64,000 nt of DNA from Candidatus Microthrix parvicella Bio17-1 (GTDB lineage: Bacteria; Actinomycetota; Acidimicrobiia; Acidimicrobiales; Microtrichaceae). The DNA is taken from NCBI RefSeq assembly GCF_000299415.1, contig NZ_AMPG01000001.1:1240001-1304000 (forward strand), written 5' to 3'. Numbering within the stretch: position 1 is the first letter of the stretch; each line of letters starts with the position of its first letter. A program made the position numbers and the translations under genes. The notes beneath the pieces are model-generated. The model worked only from the letters and a program-made list of their open reading frames with translations. It was not told the origin of the DNA and searched no databases. Positions 8,327 through 19,600 of the stretch are shown here, one piece after another.

Positions 8327-10039
8327 ATGACGTCGTCCTATCACAACCCGCCCATCCCACCGGCGCACACCCCAGCGTTCCACAACCCACCCAGCCGGCC
8401 GGCGGTGGCCGGCATATTGGCGGGAGCGGCCGGGCTTGGCCTCGGGGAGTTGCTGGCAGCCCTGATCGGCCCCATCCGTTCCCCCTTGTTGGCGGTGGCC
8501 GACCGGGTGGTTGACCTCAGCCCAACCGGAGTTCGGGAGTGGGCAATCTCCACGCTGGGAACCCTGGACAAGCCGGTCACCATCCTCGGGACCCTGGTGT
8601 TGCTGGCACTCGCGTCGGCAGGTCTTGGCGTGTTGGCGGCTCGTGGGCGCCGAGCCGCCGCATGGGCCGCAGCGGGGGCAATGGGTATGGGCGTGATCGG
8701 TGCGGTGGCCGCCTGGAGTGGGCGTGGTGGCGGGATGGGCTCGGGCTTCGGCGCGCTGGCGGGCGCTGCAGTCTCGGCCGGTGCCCTCTGGGCGCTCTTC
8801 GGAGCGACCCGCCGGACAACGCCAGGAGTCGGCGGCCGTGACACCAGGGCTCCAGCCCTCAAACCGGACCCGGCAGCAGCCCACGGGCCAAACCCAGAAT
8901 CCGAACCCGACGTCGAACTCGACCACGAGGCGCCGCTGCTCTCCCCCATGCGTCGACGCACCGTGCTGGGAGGTCTTGGCGTGGCCGCCATCGTCCAACT
9001 TGCGTTGGCCGGAGCCATTCGCGTGGTGGGCGGCCGCACCCAGGCCCAACAGGCTCGCAGCCAGGTGACGCTGCCCCCGGTCGACTCGCCCCTCGCCCCG
9101 CTCCCCAAGCAGACCGCATCCGCCCCAGGTGCGGGCACCCCCGGGCTTTCGCCGCTCATCACCCCCAACGATGACTTCTATCGAATCGACACCGCCTTCA
9201 CGATTCCCAGCGTGGACGTGGACACGTGGGCCCTCACCATCGCCGGAGGAAGCAATGGGCCGCTGACGTTGAGCTACGACGACCTCCTGGCACGGGAGCA
9301 GGTTGAGATCGACTGCACGCTGAGCTGCGTCTCCAACGAGGTTGGAGGTGACCTGGTGGGCAACGCACGGTGGCAGGGTGTTGAGCTGGCACCGCTGCTG
9401 GCCGAAGCCGGGGTACCCGAGGGTGCGACGCAGGTGGGCGCAACCTCCACCGACGGCTGGACCTGCGGGTTTCCCATCGAAACCCTTGACCGGCCCTCAG
9501 GCGACGCCACACCACCGGCGATCATCGCCGTGGCCATGGGAGGCGAACCCTTGCCGCTCGCTCACGGGTTTCCGGCCAGGCTGGTGATCCCCGGCCTGTA
9601 CGGCTACGTGTCGGCCTGCAAGTGGCTGGAACGAATCGAGTTGACCACCTGGGAGGACTTCACCGGCTATTGGGTACCCCGGGGTTGGTCTCGGGAAGCG
9701 CCGATCAAGACCCAGAGTCGCATCGACGTGCCCGCTGATGGGGCCACCGTCAACGCCGGGCCGACGACGATCGCCGGGGTGGCCTGGGCCGGCATCCGCG
9801 GGCTGGCAGAGGTGGAGACACGGGTGGACGGCGGGCCCTGGCGCCCCGCCAACCTGGGTCCGAAGCTGTCGGACGCCACCTGGCGGCAATGGTGGACGGA
9901 CTGGAACGCCACCACCGGCAGCCACACCCTGACCGTGCGGGCCACCGATGGGGCCGGCAACACTCAGACCGCACGGCCCAGCCGACCCGACCCCAACGGT
10001 GCCACCGGCTGGCACGCCGTGGTGGTCACCGTCAGGTAG
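8327..10039 (+). CDS. Membrane-anchored molybdopterin oxidoreductase, sulfite oxidase family
   Basis: About 570 residues. Four hydrophobic spans lie in the first 160 residues, then a low-complexity linker and a further hydrophobic segment after Arg-Arg-Arg (about residue 210). The catalytic domain follows, with the molybdenum-ligand cysteine in CTLSCVSNEVGGDLVG (about Cys334), then a C-terminal Mo-co dimerisation-like domain. The redox domain is probably outside the cell. The start at ATG 8327 is preferred; GTG 8309 is in frame but would almost touch the divergent lipoprotein start. Electron partner and substrate are unknown; YedY-like protein repair or sulfite oxidation are the family precedents. 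Confidence 0.85.
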   Translation: MTSSYHNPPIPPAHTPAFHNPPSRPAVAGILAGAAGLGLGELLAALIGPIRSPLLAVADRVVDLSPTGVREWAISTLGTLDKPVTILGTLVLLALASAGLGVLAARGRRAAAWAAAGAMGMGVIGAVAAWSGRGGGMGSGFGALAGAAVSAGALWALFGATRRTTPGVGGRDTRAPALKPDPAAAHGPNPESEPDVELDHEAPLLSPMRRRTVLGGLGVAAIVQLALAGAIRVVGGRTQAQQARSQVTLPPVDSPLAPLPKQTASAPGAGTPGLSPLITPNDDFYRIDTAFTIPSVDVDTWALTIAGGSNGPLTLSYDDLLAREQVEIDCTLSCVSNEVGGDLVGNARWQGVELAPLLAEAGVPEGATQVGATSTDGWTCGFPIETLDRPSGDATPPAIIAVAMGGEPLPLAHGFPARLVIPGLYGYVSACKWLERIELTTWEDFTGYWVPRGWSREAPIKTQSRIDVPADGATVNAGPTTIAGVAWAGIRGLAEVETRVDGGPWRPANLGPKLSDATWRQWWTDWNATTGSHTLTVRATDGAGNTQTARPSRPDPNGATGWHAVVVTVR

Positions 10040-10075
10040 CAGCTCCAACCGGGACATCACGGAGATCGCCGAGCG

Positions 10076-13018
10076 TCAGCCTGTGAACCTTGGGCTGAGA
10101 GGGAGCGGTGCCGCCGCAGAACCTGCGCCCGCAGGCAACGCCCCAGACGCGCCAGGGGCAGGCGACATGCCCGGACGAGCCGCGCCGGGCCGCCCACCTG
10201 GCGAGGCGGTGGGGTTGGGCAGGCCCGACGGGTTGGCACCGCCCGGCGCTGCCACGACGGTGCCCGCGGCAACGGTTCCCGCCGGACCGACCTTGGATGG
10301 TTGCGTCGTGGATGATGACGCTGTTGGCGGCACCTTGGTCGGAGAACCTGAGGTGGACGGCCCGACCGACCCCGTGCTTGGAGCCGCGGTCGTCGAAGCC
10401 GCTGCTGTTGTTGGCGACCCGGTTGTTGGGGACCCCGATGGAGGACGCGTCGTTGGGGACCCCGTCGTTGGAGAAACAGTCGTTGGAGTCACAGTCGTTG
10501 TAGAAGCCGTCGTTGGGGACCCCGTCGTCGGAGAAGCCGTCGTTGGAGAAGCCGTCGTTGGCGGCTGTTCCACCGGGTCGTCGGTGACGTTGACGACGCC
10601 GAGGTAGTTCCGGCACGGTTGGCCCCGCAGGGTGCCGCACTCGGGCCGGGTCGGGATGTCCGAGGTGGCGGACGACTTGCCGGAGCGAGGTCCCGACCCT
10701 CCGGTGGTGGCGACCCGCAGGGTTTGAGACGACATGGTCGGCAGCACCAGCGACGATGCATGCGCTCCGCCGCGCCCCAGCGTGACTGGGGCATCGGGTG
10801 GCCGCACGGGATTCTCGAAGGTCCACAGAGGGCGGCTTCGGCCGGGGGACGACACGGTGATCCGCAGCTTCGACCCGGCACGAAAAACGTGCGCCGCCGC
10901 CGGAATGGGCACCTTGCGGTGCACCCACCCGTCGGGATCCAGCGTCACCCGGTCCGCCTCTGTGTAGGTGTACTCCACCTGAAAGCCCTTGGTGAGCCCG
11001 GAATCGAGACCCGCATGCTCCAGGTTGTGCCAGCCGGACTGGACATAGGTTTCTTGTCCATCCGGACGGATCTCGGTGAGATCGACCTGCACCACGGCCT
11101 CGGGCGCTCCCGGCTTGGCCCAGAGGTCGAGGTACCCGGGGCCGGCCACCACCGTGTCGGCAGCGAGAGCGCCGGAGGCATACGCCAACAGATCACCCTC
11201 GGGGGCCTGTTTCCACTGGGCGTTCAGAGCCGAGACCGGCTTCTGAAACGTGGTGCTGTTCGCGTTCGTGGTCACGATCGAGCCGGCCCCCGGTTCGGGG
11301 ATGTAACGATCTGCGGCATCGATCGTGGGCGCGGTCGGCTGCAACGCGCCGTTCCCGGCGAGGTACCAGGTGGTTGCCGCCGCCTGAGGAGGTGGGAACG
11401 ACGGCAGGTTCCAGCGGGTGCGCTCACCGGTGGCGCCTTGTGGGCTGGTGGTTGCCCCCGACTCGACCAGCACCTGCACCGGGGACTCGGCCTCGTACGC
11501 CGCCAGCGCTCCGGCAAAGTCGCCGGGCTGGAACGAATCGAAGCGGTTGGGGCCAAACCCCCGTTTGACGCCGAACTCGTCCTCGAACACCCCTGGGGAG
11601 AAGTACCGCACCAGATTCGAAATCATGGGGATCTCACGCTTCACATAGAACGACAGGAAGTCGTGCCAGTCGGTGGCCACCATGGGGCTGTAGCCGTCGG
11701 GATGATGACCGTTGAACAACTTGAAGCGGGTGACGGGTGCAGCGGTGAACTTATCCAAGAGATAACCGAACCGGCCCCCGGTCTGCTCGTCCTGGTAACC
11801 ACCCGACAAATACACCGGAACGTTGATCTTGGGCACCAGGCGCTGCAGAAACCGAGCGTTCAGAGCATCGGGGAAGTTCTCCAGCGCCCGACCAAACTTC
11901 TCGAAGTCCAGGTTCTGGGTTCGTATCCGCTGGTTGTTGGCGCAGACGGTGTCGCCCTGAGCAATCCGCTGACCATCCCAGCTCTGTCCGCCGGCCTGGG
12001 ACTGCCGGTCACGCTCTGCCAACCACTGCTTGGTGAATCCGTCGTTGTACACCCCACCCGGCCACTGCTCCCGCCACGGCCCGTCGATGACCGACATCGG
12101 ACTGATCGCCTCCAGGCTGGGCGGCTGGGTGGACGCCACGTACAGCTGGCTGATTCCGGCGTAGGACAGCCCGATCATGCCCACCTTGTTGTTGGCCACC
12201 CAGTCCTGCGAAGCGATCGCCTCGATCGCGTCGTAGCCGTCGGCCATTTGGGCCGGGTTGAACACGTCGAACACGCCGCCCGAGCAGCCCGTGCCCCTCA
12301 TGTTCACGCCAACCGTGGCGAAGCCAAGGAACCCGGCGATGCGGGAGCCCGGCTCTGGGTCCGCCGGCCGTGATGCCCCGTAGCCGCTGTACTCGACCAC
12401 CGTCGGGTAGGGACCATCCTCGATCGGGCCGGGAAGTCGCACCATGACCGACAATGTGGTGCCGTCACGCGTCGTGACGTAGCCGAAGCCGTTACCAATC
12501 TGCTGGCCGGAGTAGAACGACGGGTCGGCAACCTCGCCGGTGGCGAGCACCCTGACGGGATTGCTGGTGACCCCGGCGACTCGGATGAGATACGTCCCGG
12601 GCTCCACAACACCGCCCGAGCCGCCGGGCACCTCACCCGTGCCACTCTGCAAGGTCATCGGCGTGTCCGGCACGTAGGCAAAGTGGGCCTGACCCGAAGC
12701 ATCTGCGAGCAGCGTCAGCCGTTCGGCTCCATCACCATCGAGCAGGGTGATGGCGGCGCCGGCTGCAGCACCGGTGACCGTCAGCGTCTCCACCCCCGGG
12801 CTGAGCGTCAGGCCTGTTGCGGCATCGACGCGCGGCCCGAAGTCGGCAGGACCCGGTGGTGTGGGAGCGGGGTCGGACGCCGCACCGGTGGGTGGCACCG
12901 CGCCGGTGGCGGGGGGCACGCCGGTCGACTGCGCCGATGCCGGAGCGGCCGACACCAGCAGCATCGTCGCCGACGCGGCGGCAACACCCCATCTCCGCCA
13001 ACCCACCCGCGTCACCAT
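10076..13018 (-). CDS. Secreted CocE/NonD-family (X-Pro dipeptidyl-peptidase-like) hydrolase
   Basis: 980 residues with a signal peptide (cleavage near APASAQ). An alpha/beta hydrolase domain carries the nucleophile Ser285 in GLSYAG, a candidate acid Asp410 (GGYQDEQTG) and His438/439 in NGHHPDG. The C-terminal beta-sandwich typical of X-Pro dipeptidyl-peptidase S15 follows (VPIPAAAHVFRAGSKLRI). A Thr/Ser/Pro-rich repeat tail of about 60 residues then leads to a Pro/Ala/Gly-rich end. Family members cleave peptides or esters; the substrate is unknown. It is convergent with the molybdopterin oxidoreductase. Confidence 0.88.
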   Translation of the reverse strand: MVTRVGWRRWGVAAASATMLLVSAAPASAQSTGVPPATGAVPPTGAASDPAPTPPGPADFGPRVDAATGLTLSPGVETLTVTGAAAGAAITLLDGDGAERLTLLADASGQAHFAYVPDTPMTLQSGTGEVPGGSGGVVEPGTYLIRVAGVTSNPVRVLATGEVADPSFYSGQQIGNGFGYVTTRDGTTLSVMVRLPGPIEDGPYPTVVEYSGYGASRPADPEPGSRIAGFLGFATVGVNMRGTGCSGGVFDVFNPAQMADGYDAIEAIASQDWVANNKVGMIGLSYAGISQLYVASTQPPSLEAISPMSVIDGPWREQWPGGVYNDGFTKQWLAERDRQSQAGGQSWDGQRIAQGDTVCANNQRIRTQNLDFEKFGRALENFPDALNARFLQRLVPKINVPVYLSGGYQDEQTGGRFGYLLDKFTAAPVTRFKLFNGHHPDGYSPMVATDWHDFLSFYVKREIPMISNLVRYFSPGVFEDEFGVKRGFGPNRFDSFQPGDFAGALAAYEAESPVQVLVESGATTSPQGATGERTRWNLPSFPPPQAAATTWYLAGNGALQPTAPTIDAADRYIPEPGAGSIVTTNANSTTFQKPVSALNAQWKQAPEGDLLAYASGALAADTVVAGPGYLDLWAKPGAPEAVVQVDLTEIRPDGQETYVQSGWHNLEHAGLDSGLTKGFQVEYTYTEADRVTLDPDGWVHRKVPIPAAAHVFRAGSKLRITVSSPGRSRPLWTFENPVRPPDAPVTLGRGGAHASSLVLPTMSSQTLRVATTGGSGPRSGKSSATSDIPTRPECGTLRGQPCRNYLGVVNVTDDPVEQPPTTASPTTASPTTGSPTTASTTTVTPTTVSPTTGSPTTRPPSGSPTTGSPTTAAASTTAAPSTGSVGPSTSGSPTKVPPTASSSTTQPSKVGPAGTVAAGTVVAAPGGANPSGLPNPTASPGGRPGAARPGMSPAPGASGALPAGAGSAAAPLPLSPRFTG
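10410..10565. repeat. Degenerate repeats encoding Thr-Pro-Ser tail
   Basis: Imperfect 12-bp units, on the plus strand resembling GTCGTTGGAGAA and GTTGGGGACCCC, within the CocE-like gene. On the coding strand they give SPTT/GSPTT repeats, a likely extended wall-spanning linker. Confidence 0.8.
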
Positions 13019-13156
13019 TGGACCTGTGTCATCCGGCTCATCACGGCTACCACCTTACGCCGGAGGGCGGGACCCGGTTTGAATGACCCACCCCGTTACT
13101 CCTCGCAACACGCCCAAGACGCCATCGCCGGCCGGGTGGCCGACGATGGCTGAACC

Positions 13157-15469
13157 TCAGGCGGCTGTTGTGGTGGACTCGTCGGTGATGTCGGAGCCCT
13201 GACGCTTGGAAAAGATCACGGCAGCGATGAGGATGGCCGCAGCGCCAACCGTGATGATCGCTCGTGCAGCATCGTTGTCCGACAGTGAGAACACGGCGGG
13301 CAGCACCAGCAGGGCCACCAGGTTCATCACCTTGAGCAGCGGGTTGATCGCCGGACCGGCGGTGTCCTTGAACGGGTCGCCCACGGTGTCGCCGATGACG
13401 ACGGCGGTGTGCACGTCCGAGCCCTTGCCGCCCAGCTTTCCGTCCTCGACGTACTTCTTGGCGTTGTCCCACGCACCACCGGCGTTGGACAGGTAGTTGG
13501 CCATCAGCGCACCGATGACGATGGCCGCAGCCAGGTACCCGCCAAGGGCCTCGGCGCCCAGGCCGAACCCGACGGCCACCGGCAGTAGCACTGCGAGCAG
13601 CGCCGGGGTGGCCAGCTCTCGAAGGGCAGCCGACGTGCAGATGTCGATGACCGGGCCGTAGTCGGGCCGGTCGGTGCCCTTCATGATGCCCGGCTTGTTT
13701 CGGAACTGACGACGGACCTCCTGCACGACCACACCGGCGGTGCGGCTGACGGCCAGGATCGACAGCGACGAGAACAAGAACACGACGGCGCCCCCCAATA
13801 GGGCCCCAACGAAGATCTTCGGGTCGGCGATGTTGATCACCGCGGCGGCGAAGTCACCGTTGAAGAGTTCCTCGGCGATGATCTCGCGGAAGGCGGCGAA
13901 CAGCGCAACCGCGGCGATGACCGCCGAAGCAATGGCGTACCCCTTGGTGACCGCCTTGGTGGTGTTGCCCACCGTGTCGAGCCCATCGAGAATCACCTCG
14001 GTTTGGCCTTCGAACTCTCCAGACATCTCGGCGATGCCCTGGGCGTTGTCGGCGATGGGCCCGAAGGTGTCCTCGGCGACGATGATGGCGGTGGTCGCCA
14101 GCATGCCGACGCCGGCGAGAGCAACCAGGTAGAGCGAGAACTTGATGTCGCCTCCGCCGATGCCGATCGACACCAAGATGGCCCCGCCAACGGCGATGAC
14201 GGCCCACACGGCCGACTCGAGACCCGAGGAGATGCCCGAAAGCACCACCGTGGCCGGACCGGTGCGACCCGATTCGGCGATGTCACGCACCGGCTTGAAC
14301 GTGCTGGAGGTGTAGTACTGGGTAATGCGGCTGGCCACCTGGCCCAGCACGATACCGGCGACAATGGCCAGGAAGAGCCGGAGGCCCACGTTGGACATCG
14401 TCGAACCGGTGGGGTTGCCCACGTAGCCGAAGGCGACCACTGCTGCGCCGGCCAGGGTCAGCACCGACGCCAACAGCACGCCGCGATTGATCGGAGGCAG
14501 CGCATTGGTCTCGCCGGGTCGTGCCTTGACGAAGAAGATTGACACCGCAGAAGCCAACAGGCCGATTGCCATGATGGCCAACGGGAAGATGATGCCCTTG
14601 GCGGCCTCGTCGATTCCGATGCCCACCGAGTTGAAGGCGGTGATACCCAGGATGATCGACGCCACCAGGATGACGCCGAAGCTCTCGAACAGGTCGGCCG
14701 CCATGCCGGCGCAGTCGCCCACGTTGTCGCCCACGTTGTCGGCGATCGTGGCCGGGTTGCGAGGATCGTCCTCGGGAATTCCGGCCTCAACCTTGCCCAC
14801 CAGGTCGGCACCCACGTCGGCCGCCTTGGTGAAGATGCCGCCGCCAACGCGGAGGAACAGGGCCAGCAGCGAGCCACCAAAACCAAAGCCGATCAGGATC
14901 GACGAGGCGGTGTTCTGGAACAGCATCACGATGCCGGTGGCGCCCACCAGGCCAAAACCGGCGGTGAACAGGCCCACGGTGCCACCTGCGCGGAACGCCA
15001 CCTGCATGGCGCCGTTCATGTCATGGGCCTTGGCGGCGGTTGCGGTGCGAATGTTGGCCCGGGTGGACAGCCACATACCGAGAAACCCGATCGAGGCCGA
15101 CGCCAGGCCGCCGACCAGGAACGCCACGGTGCGGAACCCTCCCGACTGGGCGAAGGTGAGTCCCTCGTTACTGACCTCATCCATCACCTTGCTCGAGGTG
15201 AAGAACACGATCACCGCAAGAGGAATGACGATGATGCCGATCGTGCGGAACTGGCGGGTGATGTAGGCCATCGCCCCTTCCTGCACCGCTTCGGCGATCT
15301 CGCCCATCTCTTTGGTGCCGGTGGGCTTGGCCAGGACGCCCCTCATCGTGAAGCCGCCCACCACCAAGGCAAGCAGGGCCACCGCCATCGTAAACACCAG
15401 CCAGAACCACTCGGCTCTGCCCAGGGTAAAGAGCTGGTACCCGCCTTCTGATGCGAACAGGTTGGTCAT
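13157..15469 (-). CDS. hppA: Membrane H+-translocating pyrophosphatase, K+-independent type
   Basis: Pumps protons across the membrane by hydrolysing pyrophosphate. 770 residues from ATG at 15469, which has GGAGGAA a few bases upstream. About 16 membrane spans. The PPi-binding motif DVGADLVGKVE is at 218-228, followed by the acidic stretch ending DNVGDNVGDCAG. Lys505 in GNTTKAVTKGY is the residue marking potassium-independent enzymes, where K+-dependent ones carry Ala. The gene is divergent from a DUF368 transporter. It can recover energy from PPi made by tRNA charging and polymerases; the same window carries ppk1. Confidence 0.97.
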   Translation of the reverse strand: MTNLFASEGGYQLFTLGRAEWFWLVFTMAVALLALVVGGFTMRGVLAKPTGTKEMGEIAEAVQEGAMAYITRQFRTIGIIVIPLAVIVFFTSSKVMDEVSNEGLTFAQSGGFRTVAFLVGGLASASIGFLGMWLSTRANIRTATAAKAHDMNGAMQVAFRAGGTVGLFTAGFGLVGATGIVMLFQNTASSILIGFGFGGSLLALFLRVGGGIFTKAADVGADLVGKVEAGIPEDDPRNPATIADNVGDNVGDCAGMAADLFESFGVILVASIILGITAFNSVGIGIDEAAKGIIFPLAIMAIGLLASAVSIFFVKARPGETNALPPINRGVLLASVLTLAGAAVVAFGYVGNPTGSTMSNVGLRLFLAIVAGIVLGQVASRITQYYTSSTFKPVRDIAESGRTGPATVVLSGISSGLESAVWAVIAVGGAILVSIGIGGGDIKFSLYLVALAGVGMLATTAIIVAEDTFGPIADNAQGIAEMSGEFEGQTEVILDGLDTVGNTTKAVTKGYAIASAVIAAVALFAAFREIIAEELFNGDFAAAVINIADPKIFVGALLGGAVVFLFSSLSILAVSRTAGVVVQEVRRQFRNKPGIMKGTDRPDYGPVIDICTSAALRELATPALLAVLLPVAVGFGLGAEALGGYLAAAIVIGALMANYLSNAGGAWDNAKKYVEDGKLGGKGSDVHTAVVIGDTVGDPFKDTAGPAINPLLKVMNLVALLVLPAVFSLSDNDAARAIITVGAAAILIAAVIFSKRQGSDITDESTTTAA

Positions 15470-15676
15470 GGGTTCCTCCGGGAACGCACCATCGAGGGCG
15501 GCTCCCACTCGGCATCACACGCGCTGAGTTGCGGACGTGTTCTATTGCATAAGACTCGGATATGACAGCCGCTCAAGGGCGATGGCGTCAAAAGAGGGGA
15601 TCGCAGCGACGTCGTCCACGCTGGTTTGTGGACCGCTCAACTGCCGTCTCGTGGGCCCAACCACTAGCGTTGCAGG

Positions 15677-16609
15677 ATGTTGAAACAAGCCCCCATGCAA
15701 GTGGTTCGCGGATTTTTGATGGGGAGCGCCGACATCGTGCCAGGCGTTTCGGGTGGGACGATCGCCCTGGTGCTGGGGATCTACACCCACCTGATCGACA
15801 CCGTGCGCGACGGCGCCTCGGTGCTGGGTGCGGCGGTCAAGGGCGACTTCTCCGGCGTCGTTGAAAGGTTCAAGGCGGTCGACTGGGCGTTCCTCATCCC
15901 GTTGCTCGTCGGCATCGGCGTGGCGGTGATCGCCCTCTCCCACACCATCGAGCACCTGCTCGAGACCCAACCGGTGCGCATGTCGGCAGCCTTCTTCGGT
16001 CTGGTGATCGGCTCGATCGTCGTGACCGCCCAGCGGTTCAAGCCCGATCCTGTGCGTATGGCCACCCTGCTGGGCGTCGCAATCGTTGCGTTCTTTGTGC
16101 TCGGCCTGCGATCCGGCACGGTCGACGATCCGGCGCTTCCCTTTGTATTCATCGCCGGTGCAATCGCCATCTGCGCCATGATCCTTCCGGGCATCTCCGG
16201 CTCGTTTCTCCTGTTGATGATGGGGCTGTACGAGACCGTGCTCGGGGCGGTGAGCGACCGCGACCTGGTGTTCATCGCCGTATTCGGTCTGGGCGCCGTG
16301 CTTGGCCTCGCCGGTTTCTCCACCGTGCTGCACTGGGCGCTGCACCACTACCACCAGTTGATGTTGGCCGGGCTCACCGGGCTCATGCTGGGCTCGCTTC
16401 GGGTGCTGTGGCCCTGGCGCGAGGTACCGGCGGGCAAGGAGTTTCAGGATGTCAGCAACATGTCGATGCCTTCGGGCGACGTTTGGATGCCGATCCTGCT
16501 GGCCGTGGTCGGCGGCGTCCTGGTCATCGGCCTGAGCATCCTCGCCGGGGATGATTCCGAAGACGAGGTCGAGGACGAGGACGAGGTTCAAACCACGTCC
16601 GTCGGCTGA
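15677..16609 (+). CDS. DUF368 membrane protein, probable polyprenyl-phosphate translocase
   Basis: 310 residues with about nine hydrophobic spans. The N-terminus carries the family signature GFLMGSADIVPGVSGGTIALVLG. A second half-repeat, GAIAICAMILPGISGSFLLLMMG, shows the internal duplication of the family. DUF368 proteins (PopT) have been implicated in returning undecaprenyl phosphate across the membrane for wall synthesis. The C-terminus ends in a strongly acidic tail. Divergent from hppA; convergent with the UPF0182 gene, with only nine bases between them. Confidence 0.87.
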   Translation: MLKQAPMQVVRGFLMGSADIVPGVSGGTIALVLGIYTHLIDTVRDGASVLGAAVKGDFSGVVERFKAVDWAFLIPLLVGIGVAVIALSHTIEHLLETQPVRMSAAFFGLVIGSIVVTAQRFKPDPVRMATLLGVAIVAFFVLGLRSGTVDDPALPFVFIAGAIAICAMILPGISGSFLLLMMGLYETVLGAVSDRDLVFIAVFGLGAVLGLAGFSTVLHWALHHYHQLMLAGLTGLMLGSLRVLWPWREVPAGKEFQDVSNMSMPSGDVWMPILLAVVGGVLVIGLSILAGDDSEDEVEDEDEVQTTSVG

Positions 16610-16618
16610 CCCGACCAG

Positions 16619-19600
16619 CTACGGCGTGGTCGTCGAGGTGGGCTTGGTGGTGGGCGCAGCCGGAGGCGTGGTCGATGGAGCGGGCGTGGTCGATGGAGCG
16701 GGCGTGGTCGATGGAGCGGGCGTGGTCGATGGAGCGGGCGTGGCCGGTTGGGCCTCGCCCAGCAGCTTGGCCGCCCGGTCCAACAGAGCCCGGGCCTCGG
16801 TGTTCTTTTGCTCGTAGGCGGCCAGCCCGCCCTCGTCGCCCTTGGCCCGATCCGCCTCGTCCATCAACCCGATTGCCTGGGCGATCAGCTCCGGTGCGGT
16901 GGTGGTGCCGTCGACCGGGAGTGCCGTGGTCGGAGTCGCCGACTCTGATCCGGCCGGTGAGGTGGTGGCGGTAGGGACCTCAGCCTCGGGGTTGGAGTTG
17001 GGAGACACACCTGATGCTTCGGGGGCGACCACCTTGCGCCCGGCCACGGCGTTGCGGATGCCGTCCTCAGCGGTGTCGCCCAGGTAGGCCGATCCCTTCC
17101 ACACCACCACAACCTGGTTCAGCGCCGGGGAGGAGTCCTCGCCCTTGCCAACCACGTACAGGGGTCGAATGTAGAAGATGCTTTCGCCGACGGGCACCAA
17201 CATCATGGCCCCGAACTGCACGTTGGACCCGCTCTGGTTGAGCAGCGTGATCTTCTGCGAAATCCGCGGGTCGTTGTTGATGGCCACCTGCGCTCTGGTT
17301 GGGTTCTCAACCTCGGCGCCCGCACGGCGCTGCCCATTGGCGTCCACCGTGTTCATCGTGTACGAGGTGAGCTTGCCGAAGCGCTCCGGGTCGGAGTCAC
17401 CCACCAGATTGGCGGACAAATCGGCCCGTGCCGCCTCCTCGGTGCCCGGGGTCAACGGTCGGGTCCGCACGAATCCCGGCGTACCGTCGCGGTCAAGTAG
17501 CAACTGGGTGGGGGCGATGCGCCCCGCGCTCTGGCCGGTGGCCTCAGCCACATCGTTGCCCGGGTTGCGGGCCACCACCCAGTTCTCAGACCCGTCGAAG
17601 AACGACTCGGGGTCCTCGACGTGATAGCGCCCGTACATGCGGCTCTGAACCCGCAACAGTTCATCGGGATACTGGAGGTGCTCGCGCAGGTCGGCGGGCA
17701 GCTTGTCGAACGGGGTGAACAGCTGTGGCAGTGCCCGCTGCCACGCAGCGATCACCGGATCCTCCTTGGTCGCCGCACCATCTGTGAACTCGCGGTCGAT
17801 CCGATACATCTTGACCGAGCCGTCGTAGGCATCGATCGTTGCCACTACGGCGGCGCGCATCGAGTTGAAGCGCCGCGTCCGCAGGTCGGACCCTTCCGGA
17901 AGGTCGTCGGTGGGTGAAAACTGTGCGTACGGATAGGTCGACACGGTGGTGTAACCCATCTGGAGATACATCACCCGCCCGTTCGACACCACCGGCAGCG
18001 CCTCGGATGACCACGACACGAACGGTGCCAAGGCCGACAACCGTTCGTTGGGGTCACGACGCATCAGGAGACGGGAGTTCTTGTCTACCGAGGACGAGAT
18101 CAGCGGGTCGATTGCTCCGAAACGCAGCGAGGTTTCGAGCTGACGCCACACGCTGCCCAACGCGATGCCGGTGGACCCGTCAAAGCGTTCGCCGTCCTCT
18201 CGGGAGGTGCCGGCGATGGCATACCAATCGGCAAGACCCCGGCCGAAGTACACCTGTGGTTTGTCGAGCTTGAAGTCGTCGGTGGTCTGCACCGGCAGGT
18301 CTTGGATGAGGTAGTCGGGGCGACCGTCTGCGGCCACCTTGTCGGCAGACGCCAGCGCCACACCCAGCCCGGCGGTGTACACCAGGTGTTCCTGCTCCCA
18401 GGAGCGGCCCGGCAGGTCGTTGCGCGACAGGTTTCGCACCGACAACACTGCCGGTTGTTCCGAGCCGTTGATCACATACCGATCCAGGAACACCTCCCCC
18501 ATGGAGAACTGAGGCTTCTTGGACTGTTGAGCGCGAAACGTGTCGCCAATCAGTGTGGGGTCCAGCACCGGCACCCGTTGGATCACCGGAAGGGCGGCGT
18601 CGACCTCAGCGTCTGAGACCGCCTCGGTGTAGTCGAACTTGTCGGTCGTCAAGGTGTCGAGCCCATACGCGGCCTTGGTGGCGGCCTGGTTGCGCTCGAT
18701 GAAGCTGATCTCCCGAGCGGCCTTCTGCGGATCGACCTGGAAGCGTTGCACCACGGCCGGCAGGACGCCGGCACCCAGCACCGCAACGGCCATCCACAGC
18801 GTGAGCGCCACCACCGGCAGGCCCCAACCACGACGCCGCACGTTGTAGATCAGCAGACCGGCGCAGAACAGCGAAACCAATGTGAGCAGCAACGTCGCTG
18901 GGAGTTGGGCGTTGATGGCCGTGTACCCGGCACCGTCGAACACCCGGCCCTCGGTGAACGTCAGCGCCGGACGACGAACCAGGTAGTACTCGGCGGCCTT
19001 GACCAGGGCCAGCGCCGCCAGCAACACCGACAGGTGCGCTTTGACCGCCGGCGTGCCGATACCGGCCCGTCGGGCCCCCCGCGGGCGCAGCGAGCCGTTC
19101 AGGTAATACACCCCTCCGGTGGCCAGAGCGATGGTGATCAGCGCCGCGAACAGCCAGCTGAGCACGTACTCGAGAAACGGCAGCGTGAAAAAGTAGTACC
19201 CAAGGTCGTAGCCGAACTGGGGGTCGGCAATGCCCACCTTGGATCCGTTGAGAAACAGCAGCCAGGTCTCCCAGGCCTTCACGGCGGGTAACCCGGCGGC
19301 CAAGGCGAGCACCAGCGCAGCCACCACCCGAACCACCCGGTGACGTGATCCAACCAGTTCGTGGTAGCGCAGGATGAACTCGTCGGCGCCCAGCAGTTCC
19401 TGCCGACGGGACACGCGGTCGGCCACGGTCAGGCTGGACAGGCACGCCAGGAAGAACACCAGTGAAAACACTGCGCCGAGGAGCACTTTGGCACCACTGG
19501 TGGTCAACCAGGTCCCGGCCTGCCCAACCGAGTCGTACCAGAGGTACTCGAGATGCACCTCCGCAGCGAGGCGCAGAGCGACCAACAGGCCGATCAGCGC

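Noticed and set aside
10410-10565. CRISPR-like or intergenic repeat array
   Set aside because: Repeats are inside a coding frame and encode a Thr/Pro/Ser linker.
10619-12373. Long plus-strand ORF of 584 codons opposite the CocE-like gene
   Set aside because: Composition is Arg/Gly/His-rich shadow coding; the minus strand has signal peptide, catalytic motifs and a family match.
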